Positions 16,796-26,277 of a stretch of DNA of 64,000 nt are shown piece by piece; the first letter of the stretch is position 1, and every line of letters starts with the position of its first letter. A program made the position numbers and the translations under genes. This DNA comes from CAYTBN01 sp964436045. Lineage in GTDB: Bacteria; Myxococcota_A; UBA796; UBA9615; CAYRNR01. The notes under the pieces are model-generated. The model ran no database searches. It saw only the letters and a list, made by a program, of their open reading frames with translations, and had not been told where the DNA came from. The DNA is taken from the NCBI GenBank assembly GCA_964436045.1, contig CAYTBN010000009.1, positions 1-64,000 on the forward strand, given 5' to 3'.

Positions 16796-16817
16796 CACGG
16801 GCAACTCGTTGCCCGTG
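16796..16817. terminator. Perfect hairpin between convergent genes
   Basis: CACGGGCAAC (16796-16805) and GTTGCCCGTG (16808-16817) are perfect complements; folded, this is a 9-bp stem with a CTCG tetraloop. It lies 24 bases after one stop codon and 11 bases from the convergent stop, as expected for a bidirectional terminator. There is only a short T-run on the plus side (CCGTTTC). Confidence 0.65.
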
Positions 16818-16828
16818 GTCAGTCCGTT

Positions 16829-18226
16829 TCAGCTACCCAGCTTGCGAGCCAACCGACGCGCTGCGGCGGCGACCGGGCCGGTCCGAGGTGCGTCCGCCAG
16901 CAACGAGTCGGCAAGCTCGACGGCAGCGGCGCGGCGATCGCCGTCGAACAAGACGTCGATCAGGTAGGCGCGCTCGAGACTCCGGTCGGGCACTCTCCGG
17001 TCGAGGCACTCGCGGACCCACGCCTCGGCATCGTCCCCGCGCCCCAGGCCGAGCAACGCCTTCGCCCGGGCGACCGCCGCGTGGCGATGGGCCGGCTGCC
17101 AGGCCAGCAGCTGGTCGGCGAAGGCCAGCGCCTGGGCGTGGTCCGCCGCCGCCAGCAGCCCCTCCAGCCGCACCCAGCGGATGTGGTCCACGAAGCCCAG
17201 GCAGCACTGGCGGCAGTGATCCGGCATCCGTCCGGCGAGGAAATCCTGCCGCCAGCGCCCGAACACCTCGCCCTGCCAGATCTCGCCCAGCGGGACCTCC
17301 CGCACGTTCCCCAGCTCGTCGCCGCGCCACTCCCAGCAAGGGCTGACGCGGCCGTCGAAGTGGACCACCATCGTGGTCCACGGCAGGTAGCAGTGGGCGG
17401 CGAAGAGGGGATCATCCAGCCGGTCGACGTCATCCCGCAGGGCCTCGTCCAGGCCGCGATCGTCGACCAGCGCCGGCTGCAGCAGGTCACCGGCGTTGGT
17501 GGCCAGGCCGTGGTGGCCGGCACGTTCGATCGCCGCGGCGACCACGTCGGCCAGACCGGCGAGCGCGGAGCGGTCCAGCCCCATCGCTTCGCACTCCGGG
17601 CTCATGTCCTTGAGCGCCTGGAAGGTGGCCTCGCTCGCGCCCAGCTCCGCCGCCAGATCGACCATCGCCGGCAGCTGGCGCCAGTTGTCGGCGCTGACCA
17701 CGGTCGTCAGCCCGATCTCCGGGGTCGGAGCCCCGCCGCGGGCGCGGACAAGTCGCCGGACACCGGCCACGGTCCGCTCGAAGCTGCCTGCTGGGGGGCG
17801 CAGCGCGTCGTTGCTGGCGGGATCCGGCCCATCGAGGGACACCTGCACCCGGTCCCAGCCCATATCCACCAGCCGCTGGACCACCCCGTCGTCCAGCCGG
17901 ATGCCGTTGGTGGTCAGGTCCCCCCGCAGGCCGGCCTCCTTGACCCGGGTCATCACCGACAGCGCGATCTCCGGGCGCACCAGGATCTCGCCCCCGACCA
18001 GGTACAGCTCCTCGACCCCCAGCTCGATGGCCTGGTCGACCACCCGCTCCAGGGTCGCGTCGTCCAGCTCCTGGTCCCGGGTACGCGGCGGCAGCTGGCC
18101 CATGAAGCAGGAACGGCAGGTCAGGTTGCAGCGCTCGGTGAGCACCAGGTGCAGGCGCAGCGGCCCCGGCGCCTCCCCACGGCGCCAGGCCAGCAATCTC
18201 TCGATCTCGCGACGAACCGGATCCAC
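16829..18226 (-). CDS. Radical SAM/SPASM-like protein with TPR-like tail
   Basis: 465 residues from a GTG at 18226. The radical SAM cluster motif CNLTCRSC (CX3CX2C) is at residues 33-40, followed by VGGEILVRPEI and TTNGIRLDD. A SPASM-like auxiliary cluster region at about 280-355 has several Cys (CYLPWTT, SPCWEW, DHCRQCCLGF). The last 100 residues are Ala-rich helices resembling TPR repeats. Members modify peptides or proteins or carbohydrates using S-adenosylmethionine; the substrate here is not evident, and I see no small precursor peptide beside it. It is 28 bases downstream of the epimerase gene at 18255, so they may be co-transcribed. Confidence 0.88.
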   Translation of the reverse strand: MDPVRREIERLLAWRRGEAPGPLRLHLVLTERCNLTCRSCFMGQLPPRTRDQELDDATLERVVDQAIELGVEELYLVGGEILVRPEIALSVMTRVKEAGLRGDLTTNGIRLDDGVVQRLVDMGWDRVQVSLDGPDPASNDALRPPAGSFERTVAGVRRLVRARGGAPTPEIGLTTVVSADNWRQLPAMVDLAAELGASEATFQALKDMSPECEAMGLDRSALAGLADVVAAAIERAGHHGLATNAGDLLQPALVDDRGLDEALRDDVDRLDDPLFAAHCYLPWTTMVVHFDGRVSPCWEWRGDELGNVREVPLGEIWQGEVFGRWRQDFLAGRMPDHCRQCCLGFVDHIRWVRLEGLLAAADHAQALAFADQLLAWQPAHRHAAVARAKALLGLGRGDDAEAWVRECLDRRVPDRSLERAYLIDVLFDGDRRAAAVELADSLLADAPRTGPVAAAARRLARKLGS

Positions 18227-18254
18227 CCGGGAAAGATAGCTGATCGGAGGTCGC

Positions 18255-19241
18255 TCAGCCCTCTCGCTGGGCCAGGAACCAGTCGAGGGTGGCGGCCAGG
18301 CCGTCGCGGAGCTGGGTGGTGGGCTCCCAGCCGAGGATCCGCTTGGCCTTGGAGACGTCGGAGAAGTTGCGCTGGATCTCGCCCTTCATCCGCGGCCCGT
18401 GCTTGACCTCGGGTCGCACGCCGGTGCGCTCGGCGAGCAGGTCGGCCAACATCTCGGTGATCTCGCTGACGGTGGTCTCCCGGTGGGTGGCGATCTGGAA
18501 CACCTCGCCACCCACATCGGCCTGGGCCGCCCGCACGACGGCGTCCACCAGGTCCTCGACGTAGATGAAGTCGCGGGTCTGGGATCCGTCACCCCAGATC
18601 TCCAGCGTCTCGCCGGCCACGGCGCGGTTGATGAACTTGGCCACCACCGAGCCCTTGTGACCCGAACGCGGGCCGTAGACGTTGGAGAACCGCAGGGCGA
18701 CGGTGGGCAGGTCGTAGGACCCGTGGAACGCGTGCAGGTAGGCCTCGCCGCACAGCTTGCTGGCGCCGTAGGGCGACAACGGGCGCGGGACCTTCTCTTC
18801 GTGGATGGGCGGATCCTGTTCCCCCAGCGGCGCACCCGAACTGGCGAGCACGAAGGCCGAGCAACCCGCCTCGCGGGCGCCGAGCAGAAAGTTCAGCGTG
18901 CCCAGGACGTTGGTCTCGCAGTCGGTGACCGGATCCTCGATCGAGGGCAGCACGCCCGTGCAGGCGGCCAGGTGCACCACGGCGTCGGCCCCGTCGGTGA
19001 CCCGCAGCGCCAGCTCCCGGTCGCGGACGTCCCCCACCACCAGCTCGACCCCGGGGCGGCCGACGGGCCCCGGCGATGCGGCCGGCACCTCGCGGAACTC
19101 GCAGACGGTGGCCAGGTGCTCCCGGGTCGACGCCGACAGGTTGTCGACCACGCGGATGGGGGTATCCTTGTCCTCCCCCAGCAGCCGGGCGATGAGGTTG
19201 ACCCCGATGAATCCGCAGCCACCGGTGATGACCCACTTCAT
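18255..19241 (-). CDS. NAD-dependent nucleotide-sugar epimerase
   Basis: 328 residues from ATG 19241, set by a strong AGGGAGGA site; an upstream start at 19292 is less likely. Motifs are ITGGCGFIGVNL, YGASK, LRFSNVYGPRSGHKG and TRDFIYVEDLVDAVV, an extended short-chain dehydrogenase of the UDP-glucose 4-epimerase/dTDP-glucose dehydratase type. It differs clearly from the epimerases at 5692 and 7813, so the locus encodes several different sugar conversions. It is divergent from a glycosyltransferase gene 107 bases away. Confidence 0.9.
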   Translation of the reverse strand: MKWVITGGCGFIGVNLIARLLGEDKDTPIRVVDNLSASTREHLATVCEFREVPAASPGPVGRPGVELVVGDVRDRELALRVTDGADAVVHLAACTGVLPSIEDPVTDCETNVLGTLNFLLGAREAGCSAFVLASSGAPLGEQDPPIHEEKVPRPLSPYGASKLCGEAYLHAFHGSYDLPTVALRFSNVYGPRSGHKGSVVAKFINRAVAGETLEIWGDGSQTRDFIYVEDLVDAVVRAAQADVGGEVFQIATHRETTVSEITEMLADLLAERTGVRPEVKHGPRMKGEIQRNFSDVSKAKRILGWEPTTQLRDGLAATLDWFLAQREG

Positions 19242-19280
19242 GTCGATTCCTCCCTGCGATCCGTCGAACGCGTGGCGCCT

Positions 19281-19309
19281 GTGGTAGATCAACCGGCCCG
19301 CGCTGGCAA
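19281..19309 (-). promoter_or_regulatory. Possible sigma-70 promoter for the epimerase gene
   Basis: Minus-strand TTGCCA (19309-19304, five of six consensus bases) and TACCAC (19286-19281, three of six) are 17 bases apart. The implied transcript would start about 34 bases before ATG 19241. Confidence 0.4.
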
Positions 19310-19348
19310 GTTCCGGTCCGGTGACGGCCGGCGGGAGAGGAGAGCCCC

Positions 19349-20488
19349 GTGATCCGCGTCGCCAACGTGCTGACGGCCGGGGCCTTTGGCGGCCCCCAGC
19401 GGCGCATCCTCCAGGTGGCGGTTCGCCTGCGGGACCAGGGTGTCGAGACCACGGTCCTGCTGCCGAACCACGACTCGGACGAGTTCCACGGCAGGCTGCT
19501 GGACGCCAAGGTCCCCGCGGTCCGGTTGCCGATCCACCGGGTCACCAAGAACAAGCGGCACCTGGCCGGTTGGTTCGGGCTCTTCGGCCCCGAACTCGCG
19601 GTGCTGGCCGCGGCCATCCGCAAGGCGCGCGCCGACGTGGTCCACTGCAACGGCGTCTGGGGCGTCAAGCCGGTCCTCGCCGGCCGCCTCGCCGGATCCC
19701 GGGTCGCCCTGCACCTCAACGACACCGCCACGCCGCCCAGCATCCAGGCCCTGTACCATGCGCTAGCGCCGCGCTGTCACGGCTTCATCTACGCCGGCCA
19801 CCGCTCCCGGGAGGTCTACTCTGCGGTCCGCGCCTTCCCCGACGCGCCGTCGCGCATCATCCCCGCGCCCGTCGACACCGCGATCTTCGATCCGTCGACC
19901 GTCGGTCCGGATCCGATGATCCGGGGCGACGAGGGCACGCTGCAGGTGGTCACCGCGGGCACCCTCAACCCCTCCAAGGGCCTCGAGTACTTCGTGGAGA
20001 TGGTCCGCTTGCTCTGCGAGCGCCGGGACGACCTGCGCTTCCACGTGGTCGGCCAGGAGCTGGACACCCAGCCCGAGTACACCGCCCGGGTCAAGGCCAT
20101 CGCTGCCCGGGTGCCCGGGGGCCGCCTCACCTTCCACGGCTCCTCGGCCAACATGCCCGGCGTCCTCGCCGCCGCCGACATCTACGTCTGCTCCTCCATC
20201 GCCGAGGCCTCGCCGATGGCCGTCTGGGAGTCGATGGCCATGGGCTGCGCCCTGGTCTCCACCGACGTGGGTGACGTCAGCCGCCACCTGGTCGATGGTG
20301 AATCGGGCCTGATGGTCCCGATCGAAGACGCCGCCGCCCTGGCCGAGGGTGTCGAACGCCTGGCCGGCGCCCCGGACCGCCGCGTGGCCTTTGGTCGGGC
20401 CGCCCGTGCCGCCGTCCTGGCCAACCTCGATCTCTCGGCCTGCGTCCGCCGCCACCGCGAGTTCTACGAGCTGCTGACCCGGTCCTGA
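19349..20488 (+). CDS. Family 4 (GT-B) glycosyltransferase
   Basis: 379 residues from GTG 19349 behind GGGAGAGGAG. The N-terminal half has a glycine-rich acceptor-side motif (LTAGAFGGPQRRIL). The C-terminal half shows the donor-binding pattern of family 4: GTLNPSKGLEYFVEMV, then FHGSSANMPGVLAAADIYV and SIAEASPMAVWESMAMGCALVSTDVG. The E-x7-E motif is present as EASPMAVWE. It probably adds a hexose to a lipid-linked oligosaccharide. It is separated by 85 bases from the following PilB-type gene, which seems unrelated. Confidence 0.92.
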   Translation: MIRVANVLTAGAFGGPQRRILQVAVRLRDQGVETTVLLPNHDSDEFHGRLLDAKVPAVRLPIHRVTKNKRHLAGWFGLFGPELAVLAAAIRKARADVVHCNGVWGVKPVLAGRLAGSRVALHLNDTATPPSIQALYHALAPRCHGFIYAGHRSREVYSAVRAFPDAPSRIIPAPVDTAIFDPSTVGPDPMIRGDEGTLQVVTAGTLNPSKGLEYFVEMVRLLCERRDDLRFHVVGQELDTQPEYTARVKAIAARVPGGRLTFHGSSANMPGVLAAADIYVCSSIAEASPMAVWESMAMGCALVSTDVGDVSRHLVDGESGLMVPIEDAAALAEGVERLAGAPDRRVAFGRAARAAVLANLDLSACVRRHREFYELLTRS

Positions 20489-20541
20489 CGCCCCGCGGCC
20501 ACTCCAGTCGACGCTGATTCGTCCGATAGTTCAAACGGAAT

Positions 20542-20563
20542 CTCCGCGACCGCCGCGGAGGAG
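20542..20563 (+). promoter_or_regulatory. Hairpin overlapping the ribosome binding site of the ATPase gene
   Basis: CTCCGCG (20542-20548) pairs with CGCGGAG (20554-20560) across a 5-base loop. The right arm contains the first half of the GGAGGAG Shine-Dalgarno (20557-20563) of the gene starting at 20574, so folding could limit its translation. Confidence 0.35.
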
Positions 20564-20573
20564 CGGGAGAACG

Positions 20574-22280
20574 ATGACCGACGCCATCGGCACGCTGTTG
20601 CTGGACCGGGGCCACCTGGTCAGGGACCAGCTCGACGAGGCACTGGAGCGCCAGCGCCAGGAGAACACCTACATCGGTGACGTGCTGGTGGAGATGGGCG
20701 CTGTCGACCAGGTGACCCTCTACTCCACCCTGGCCGAGCAGGCCGGGTTGCCCTTCGTACTGATCGAGCCGGCTTATCAGGATCCGGCCGTGGTCGGGAT
20801 GCTGCCCTTCGAGTTGATCAAGAAGCTGAGGGCGATCCCCCTGTTCCGCGTGGAGAAGTCCCTGTCGGTGGCCATGGACAACCCCACGCAGCTCGATCGG
20901 ATCCAGGAGCTGTCCTTCGCCACCGGCTGCCGGGTGAACGCCGTGTTCACGACGGCCGAGGCCATCGACGCCGCCATCGAAGCCCGGACCGGCAACCTGA
21001 TCCAGGTGGAGGGCCTGCAGCGCAGCGCGGCGGCGGATGAGGGCGAGCTGGCGGATGGCGAAGCCTACGGCTGGCAGAACGACGACGACGTGGACTCGGT
21101 CAAGCTGGGCGGCACCTCGGCCGTCGCCAACCTGATCGACAACCTGATCGTCGAGGCCCTGAGTGTCCGCGCCTCGGACATCCACCTGGAGCCCAAGGCT
21201 CGCCATCTGCGGCTGCGGTTCCGCATCGACGGGATGCTCGCGGACCGCCCGTCCATTCCCCATGGGTACAGGGCCGCCGTGATCTCGCGGTGCAAGATCA
21301 TGGCCCACATGAACATCGCCGAACGCCGCATCCCCCAGGACGGCGGGTTCTCGATGCTGTTTCGCGGCCGGCGTGTCGACTTCCGGGTGTCCAGCTTCCC
21401 GACCCGCTACGGCGAGGTGATCGTGATCCGGATCCTGGATCGCTCCGGACTGGACCTGGATCTGGACGGTCTGGGCGTGCCCGGCCGCCTGGTCGAGGGG
21501 ATCCGCGACGCGGTCCACCGGCCCAACGGGATCCTGCTGGTGACCGGTCCCACCGGCTCGGGCAAGACCACGACCCTGTACGCGTTGCTCAAGGAGATCG
21601 ACGCGACGCGCAAGAAGATCATCACGCTGGAAGATCCCATCGAGTACGACCTGGACGACGTCTGTCAGGGGCAGACCCACAACCAGGCCGGGTTCACCTT
21701 CGCGACCGGGTTACGTTCGATCCTGCGCCAGGATCCGGACGTGATCATGGTCGGCGAGATCCGCGACGTGGAGACGGCCCAGATCGCGATCCAGGCCTCC
21801 CTCACCGGCCACCTGGTGATGTCGACCCTGCACACCAACTCCGCGTCCGCGGCGGTGGCGAGGATGCTGGACATGGGGCTCGAGCCCTTCCTGCTGGCCA
21901 CTTCGCTGACAGGCATCCTGGCCCAGCGGCTGGTGCGGAAGCTGTGCCCCAACTGCAAGGCGGGCTACCGGCTGAGCGCCGAGGAGCTCGCGGCCATGGG
22001 CCTGTCCCTGCGCGAGGGCGCCGAGCCCCCGGTGCTCCAGCGGGCGGTGGGCTGCATGTATTGCAACGAGATCGGCTACCGGGGACGAACCGGCCTGTTC
22101 GAGTACATCGGCGTCGACCAGAAGGTCCAGAGCATGATCATCCGCCGCATCTCGGGCAAGGAGCTGGAACGGGGGCTGCGGGAGGTCCAGCACTTCCGCG
22201 CCCTGCGGGACCAGGGCCTGGTAAGGGCCCGCGAAGGCATCACCACACTGGAGGAGGTCCTGCGGGTCACCACCCTGTAG
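20574..22280 (+). CDS. PilB/GspE-type assembly ATPase
   Basis: 568 residues. The N-terminal about 150 residues form a GspE/MshE N-domain (LLLDRGHLVRDQLDEAL, ADQAGLPFV-like segment). The ATPase core has Walker A GPTGSGKTTTLY, the Asp box ITLEDPIEY, Walker B RSILRQDPDVIMVGEIRD and the His box LTGHLVMSTLHTN. The zinc-binding pair is present as CPNC and CMYC. It would power a type IV pilus or type II secretion system from the cytoplasmic side. No other pilus or secretion gene is adjacent, so its system must be encoded elsewhere. The STAS gene begins 18 bases downstream, suggesting co-expression. A second ATPase of this family lies at 61828-63633. Confidence 0.93.
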   Translation: MTDAIGTLLLDRGHLVRDQLDEALERQRQENTYIGDVLVEMGAVDQVTLYSTLAEQAGLPFVLIEPAYQDPAVVGMLPFELIKKLRAIPLFRVEKSLSVAMDNPTQLDRIQELSFATGCRVNAVFTTAEAIDAAIEARTGNLIQVEGLQRSAAADEGELADGEAYGWQNDDDVDSVKLGGTSAVANLIDNLIVEALSVRASDIHLEPKARHLRLRFRIDGMLADRPSIPHGYRAAVISRCKIMAHMNIAERRIPQDGGFSMLFRGRRVDFRVSSFPTRYGEVIVIRILDRSGLDLDLDGLGVPGRLVEGIRDAVHRPNGILLVTGPTGSGKTTTLYALLKEIDATRKKIITLEDPIEYDLDDVCQGQTHNQAGFTFATGLRSILRQDPDVIMVGEIRDVETAQIAIQASLTGHLVMSTLHTNSASAAVARMLDMGLEPFLLATSLTGILAQRLVRKLCPNCKAGYRLSAEELAAMGLSLREGAEPPVLQRAVGCMYCNEIGYRGRTGLFEYIGVDQKVQSMIIRRISGKELERGLREVQHFRALRDQGLVRAREGITTLEEVLRVTTL

Positions 22281-22298
22281 GGACCGGAGGAGAGGCGC

Positions 22299-22700
22299 GT
22301 GGATATCACCGAGAGCCGGGACGAGCACGGCATCTGCCTGCGGATCACCCGCAGCCTCGACCTGACCAACTGCTCGGACCTCGAGCGCGCCTTCCAGACC
22401 CTGTTCGACGAGGCCGACGAGCCGATCTGGATCGACGTCGACCGGCTGGCGTCGGTGGACTCCGCCGGCCTGACCCTGCTGTTGCGCTGGCATCGTCGCG
22501 CCCTCGCTCGCGAGCGCCGCTTCGCCCTGGTGAACACCAGCGCCTACCACCGCAAGCTGCTGGAGATCACCCGCCTGAACCAGGTGTTGATGGTCTTCGA
22601 CCGCCCCGGCGGCCAGCGTATCTCACCCGCACCCCTCCGCGGCCTCGCCCGCCGCTCTTCGGATACCGCTGAGACCGAACTGGCGTTGATCGAGGAATGA
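22299..22700 (+). CDS. STAS-domain protein (anti-sigma factor antagonist-like)
   Basis: 133 residues from GTG 22299 with a GGAGGAG site. One STAS domain occupies about residues 3-105: LRITRSLDLTNCSDLERAFQ, then WIDVDRLASVDSAGLTLLLRW, where Ser in DSAGL is the position phosphorylated in SpoIIAA-type proteins. Such proteins respond to a partner kinase or phosphatase. No partner is adjacent. Its position 18 bases after a PilB/GspE ATPase suggests it regulates or localises that machine. The last 25 residues are variable and basic to acidic. Confidence 0.85.
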   Translation: MDITESRDEHGICLRITRSLDLTNCSDLERAFQTLFDEADEPIWIDVDRLASVDSAGLTLLLRWHRRALARERRFALVNTSAYHRKLLEITRLNQVLMVFDRPGGQRISPAPLRGLARRSSDTAETELALIEE

Positions 22701-22704
22701 GGCC

Positions 22705-23793
<1,089 letters not shown>

Positions 23794-23896
23794 GGTCCCT
23801 ATTGTCGCGACCGGGCGGCGCGGCGTCGAGGAAGCCAGCTGGCAACGCGCGCGCTGCCGGCCGTGGCACCCAACGGCTGAGTTTCCCCGAACGCTG

Positions 23897-26047
23897 CTAG
23901 CGCGGGATCTCGAAGGCGATGCCCTCGCGGATGGAGCGGACCGCCAGGATCGCGGCGAGGGAGACGGCGCGGATGTCGGTCCACGGGATGGGGGCGTCGC
24001 CACCGTGGCGCAGGGTGCGGACGAAGGTCTCGATCTCGGCGCGGTGCCCCTTGTCCTGGCCCATCAGCCGCTTACGTTCGGTCTTGCCGCCGCGGGTCAG
24101 GGAGGCGGTCTTGAAGTCGTCGATCACGCCCACCATGCCGCCGCCGATGACCTCGACCCGCTCCTTGGGGAAGGCCTTGTCCCCGCCGGCCAGGTAGATC
24201 ACCGACGAGATCGAGCCGTCGGCGTGGCGCAGGGTGATCAGGCACTGGTCGTGGGTCACGCCGGGTGCGTCGGGCCCTCCGATCGCCTCGGCGAAGACCC
24301 GCACGGGTGGCGAACCCACCAGGTACGTGGCCAGGTCGATACCGTGGCAAGCCTCGCCGACGATCCGTCCGCCGCCCACCCCCTCGTCCTGGGTCCAGTG
24401 GTCCTCGGGCAGCGCCCCGGCGTTGAACCGCACGGTCGCCGCGATGGGGACCTGGGTGTCGGCAAACGCGGCGCGAATCCAGCTGGACAGGGGGGCGAAG
24501 CGGCGGTTGAACCCCACGGTCACCACCGGCGCCGGATCCCCCGCCTCCCGCAGCGCGCGGTCGACGGCCGCGACCTCGTCCACGGTCAGCCCCAGCGGTT
24601 TCTCCACGAACACGTGCTTGCCGGCTCGCACCGCCTGTTCCACCTGGCGGGCGTGCTGGTCGTGACGGGTCAAGACCAGCAAGGCGTCGAGCCCCGGGTC
24701 CTCGAACAGCGCGCCCTCGTCCGTGGCGATGGACGAGAACCCCAGCCGGTCACCCGCGTGGCTCGCCGACAGCCCGCCCGGGGCGCACAGCACCGCCGGC
24801 TGGACGTCCGCGCACCGGGTCAGCTCGGGAAGCAGCACCATCCGGGCGTAGTTTCCGGCCCCCAGGGCGCCCACCCGCACCTCGCCGCCGCTACCCTCCG
24901 CCCGCAGGGACTGACGGCGCTCCAGCGACGCCGGATCCACCTCGGGGTACTGCAGGACCACACCCAGGTAGGGCTCGCCGCTCCCCATGATCAGCGCGTA
25001 GGCCGCCTCGGCGTCCTCGACGGCGAAGCGGTGGGTGAGCAGGGGCTCCACATCCAGCTTGCCCGCAGCCATCAGGTCCAGCACGGCCTGGATGTTGCGC
25101 CCCTCGGTCCAGCGCACGTGGGCAGGCGGGTAGTCGTGGCCGCGCTCCTCGTAGTCGGCGTCGTAGCGCCCGGGGCCGTAGGAACAGGAGACGACGAACT
25201 CGGCCTCCTTGGTGTACAGCGGCGGCCGCGGCAACTCCATGCCCACCGCACCGACGGCCACGATGCGCCCCTTCTGCCGCACGGCGTGGGCGGCCAGCTC
25301 CACCGGTCCGCTGGACGAGGTCGAGGCCGTGATCAACACCGCGTCCGCCCCCAGCCCGCGCGTCAGCGCCTCGACCTGGCCGGCGGACATGCCCACCTCG
25401 GCCCGGACGCAGCCCATCCGCTCGGCCAACCGGCACTTGTCCGCGTCCAGGTCGGTCCCGTAGACATCCACTCCGGCGGCCCTCAGCAGGGCCACCGTGA
25501 TCTGCCCGATCAGCCCCAGGCCGATGACGAACGCGCTCTCCCCCAGCTGCAGCCCGGCGAGCCGCACCCCCTGCATGGCGATGGAGGCGACCACGGCGAA
25601 CGACGCGTGGTCCGCGCTCACCCGGTCCGGCACGTGGGCGCAGAGGTTGGCCGGCACCGAGACGATCCCGGCGTGGGCGCCGTTGGAGGCGACCCGGTCC
25701 CCGGGACGGAAGCGCTGCACGCCCTCGCCCACCGCGAGCACCACGCCGGCCGACGAGTACCCCAGCGGCATGGGCTCTTCCAGCTTGCGCCGCACCGCGT
25801 CCAGGGTCGGCAGCAGCCCCTCGGTCCGCACCTTCTCCAGCACCCGCCGCACCTGATCCGGGCGCTGCCGCGCCTTGCCGAGCAGCGACTTGCTCGCCAG
25901 CTCGATCACCATCTTCTCGGTGCCGGCGGAGATCAACGAGGCCGCATTGGCGATCAGGACCTGGCCGGGCCGCACCACCGGATCGGGGATCGTGGCCACC
26001 GTGTGGCTGCCGTCCTGGATGTTCTGGATGACCTGTCGCACCGTCAC
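23897..26047 (-). CDS. Bi-domain oxidoreductase: zinc-alcohol-dehydrogenase-like + Gfo/Idh/MocA
   Basis: 716 residues from GTG 26047; a GTG two codons later has an equally good site. The N-terminal half is a medium-chain dehydrogenase: MPLGYSSAGVVLAVGEG, FRPGDRVASNGAHA and the Rossmann stretch VIGLGLIGQITVALLRAAG. The classical catalytic zinc Cys is not evident. The C-terminal half is Gfo/Idh/MocA-like: VGALGAGNYARMVLLP, HVFVEKPLGLT, TVGFNRRFAPL and GEACHGIDLATYL. This architecture is known from O-antigen and exopolysaccharide loci, where it is thought to oxidise or isomerise a sugar nucleotide. It is divergent from the sulfoquinovose synthase gene. A shortened relative lies at 43107-44669. 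Confidence 0.88.
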   Translation of the reverse strand: MTVRQVIQNIQDGSHTVATIPDPVVRPGQVLIANAASLISAGTEKMVIELASKSLLGKARQRPDQVRRVLEKVRTEGLLPTLDAVRRKLEEPMPLGYSSAGVVLAVGEGVQRFRPGDRVASNGAHAGIVSVPANLCAHVPDRVSADHASFAVVASIAMQGVRLAGLQLGESAFVIGLGLIGQITVALLRAAGVDVYGTDLDADKCRLAERMGCVRAEVGMSAGQVEALTRGLGADAVLITASTSSSGPVELAAHAVRQKGRIVAVGAVGMELPRPPLYTKEAEFVVSCSYGPGRYDADYEERGHDYPPAHVRWTEGRNIQAVLDLMAAGKLDVEPLLTHRFAVEDAEAAYALIMGSGEPYLGVVLQYPEVDPASLERRQSLRAEGSGGEVRVGALGAGNYARMVLLPELTRCADVQPAVLCAPGGLSASHAGDRLGFSSIATDEGALFEDPGLDALLVLTRHDQHARQVEQAVRAGKHVFVEKPLGLTVDEVAAVDRALREAGDPAPVVTVGFNRRFAPLSSWIRAAFADTQVPIAATVRFNAGALPEDHWTQDEGVGGGRIVGEACHGIDLATYLVGSPPVRVFAEAIGGPDAPGVTHDQCLITLRHADGSISSVIYLAGGDKAFPKERVEVIGGGMVGVIDDFKTASLTRGGKTERKRLMGQDKGHRAEIETFVRTLRHGGDAPIPWTDIRAVSLAAILAVRSIREGIAFEIPR

Positions 26048-26207
26048 TCCTCGCCTCCGCCGCGAGGCCGCGGGGCGGCGACCATGGTACGACCGGCGAT
26101 GGGGGTGGGCAAGGAGCGAGGCGCGGACGGGGCGGGTTGACCCGGCGAGCATTCACCCTCGCGACGCGCGTCCGGTTCAATGATGGGACGAGCCGGTTCG
26201 CGCGGTC

Positions 26208-26236
26208 TTGACGACCTCCGGGGTCGAACCGATAAT
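26208..26236 (+). promoter_or_regulatory. Sigma-70 promoter for the UDP-sulfoquinovose synthase gene
   Basis: TTGACG (26208-26213) and GATAAT (26231-26236) each match five of six consensus bases and are exactly 17 bases apart. The predicted start is near 26243, giving a leader of about 35 bases before ATG 26278. It is the best vegetative promoter I can see in the window. Confidence 0.7.
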
Positions 26237-26277
26237 CCCCTGGTTCTCCAACGCTTTTGACCCTGAGGAATGACCCG

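Noticed and set aside
16829..18226. Lasso- or sactipeptide gene cluster around the radical SAM gene
   Set aside because: No precursor peptide, protease or transporter lies nearby.
23897..26047. Two separate genes joined by sequencing error
   Set aside because: The reading frame is continuous and the same two-domain arrangement is a known family.
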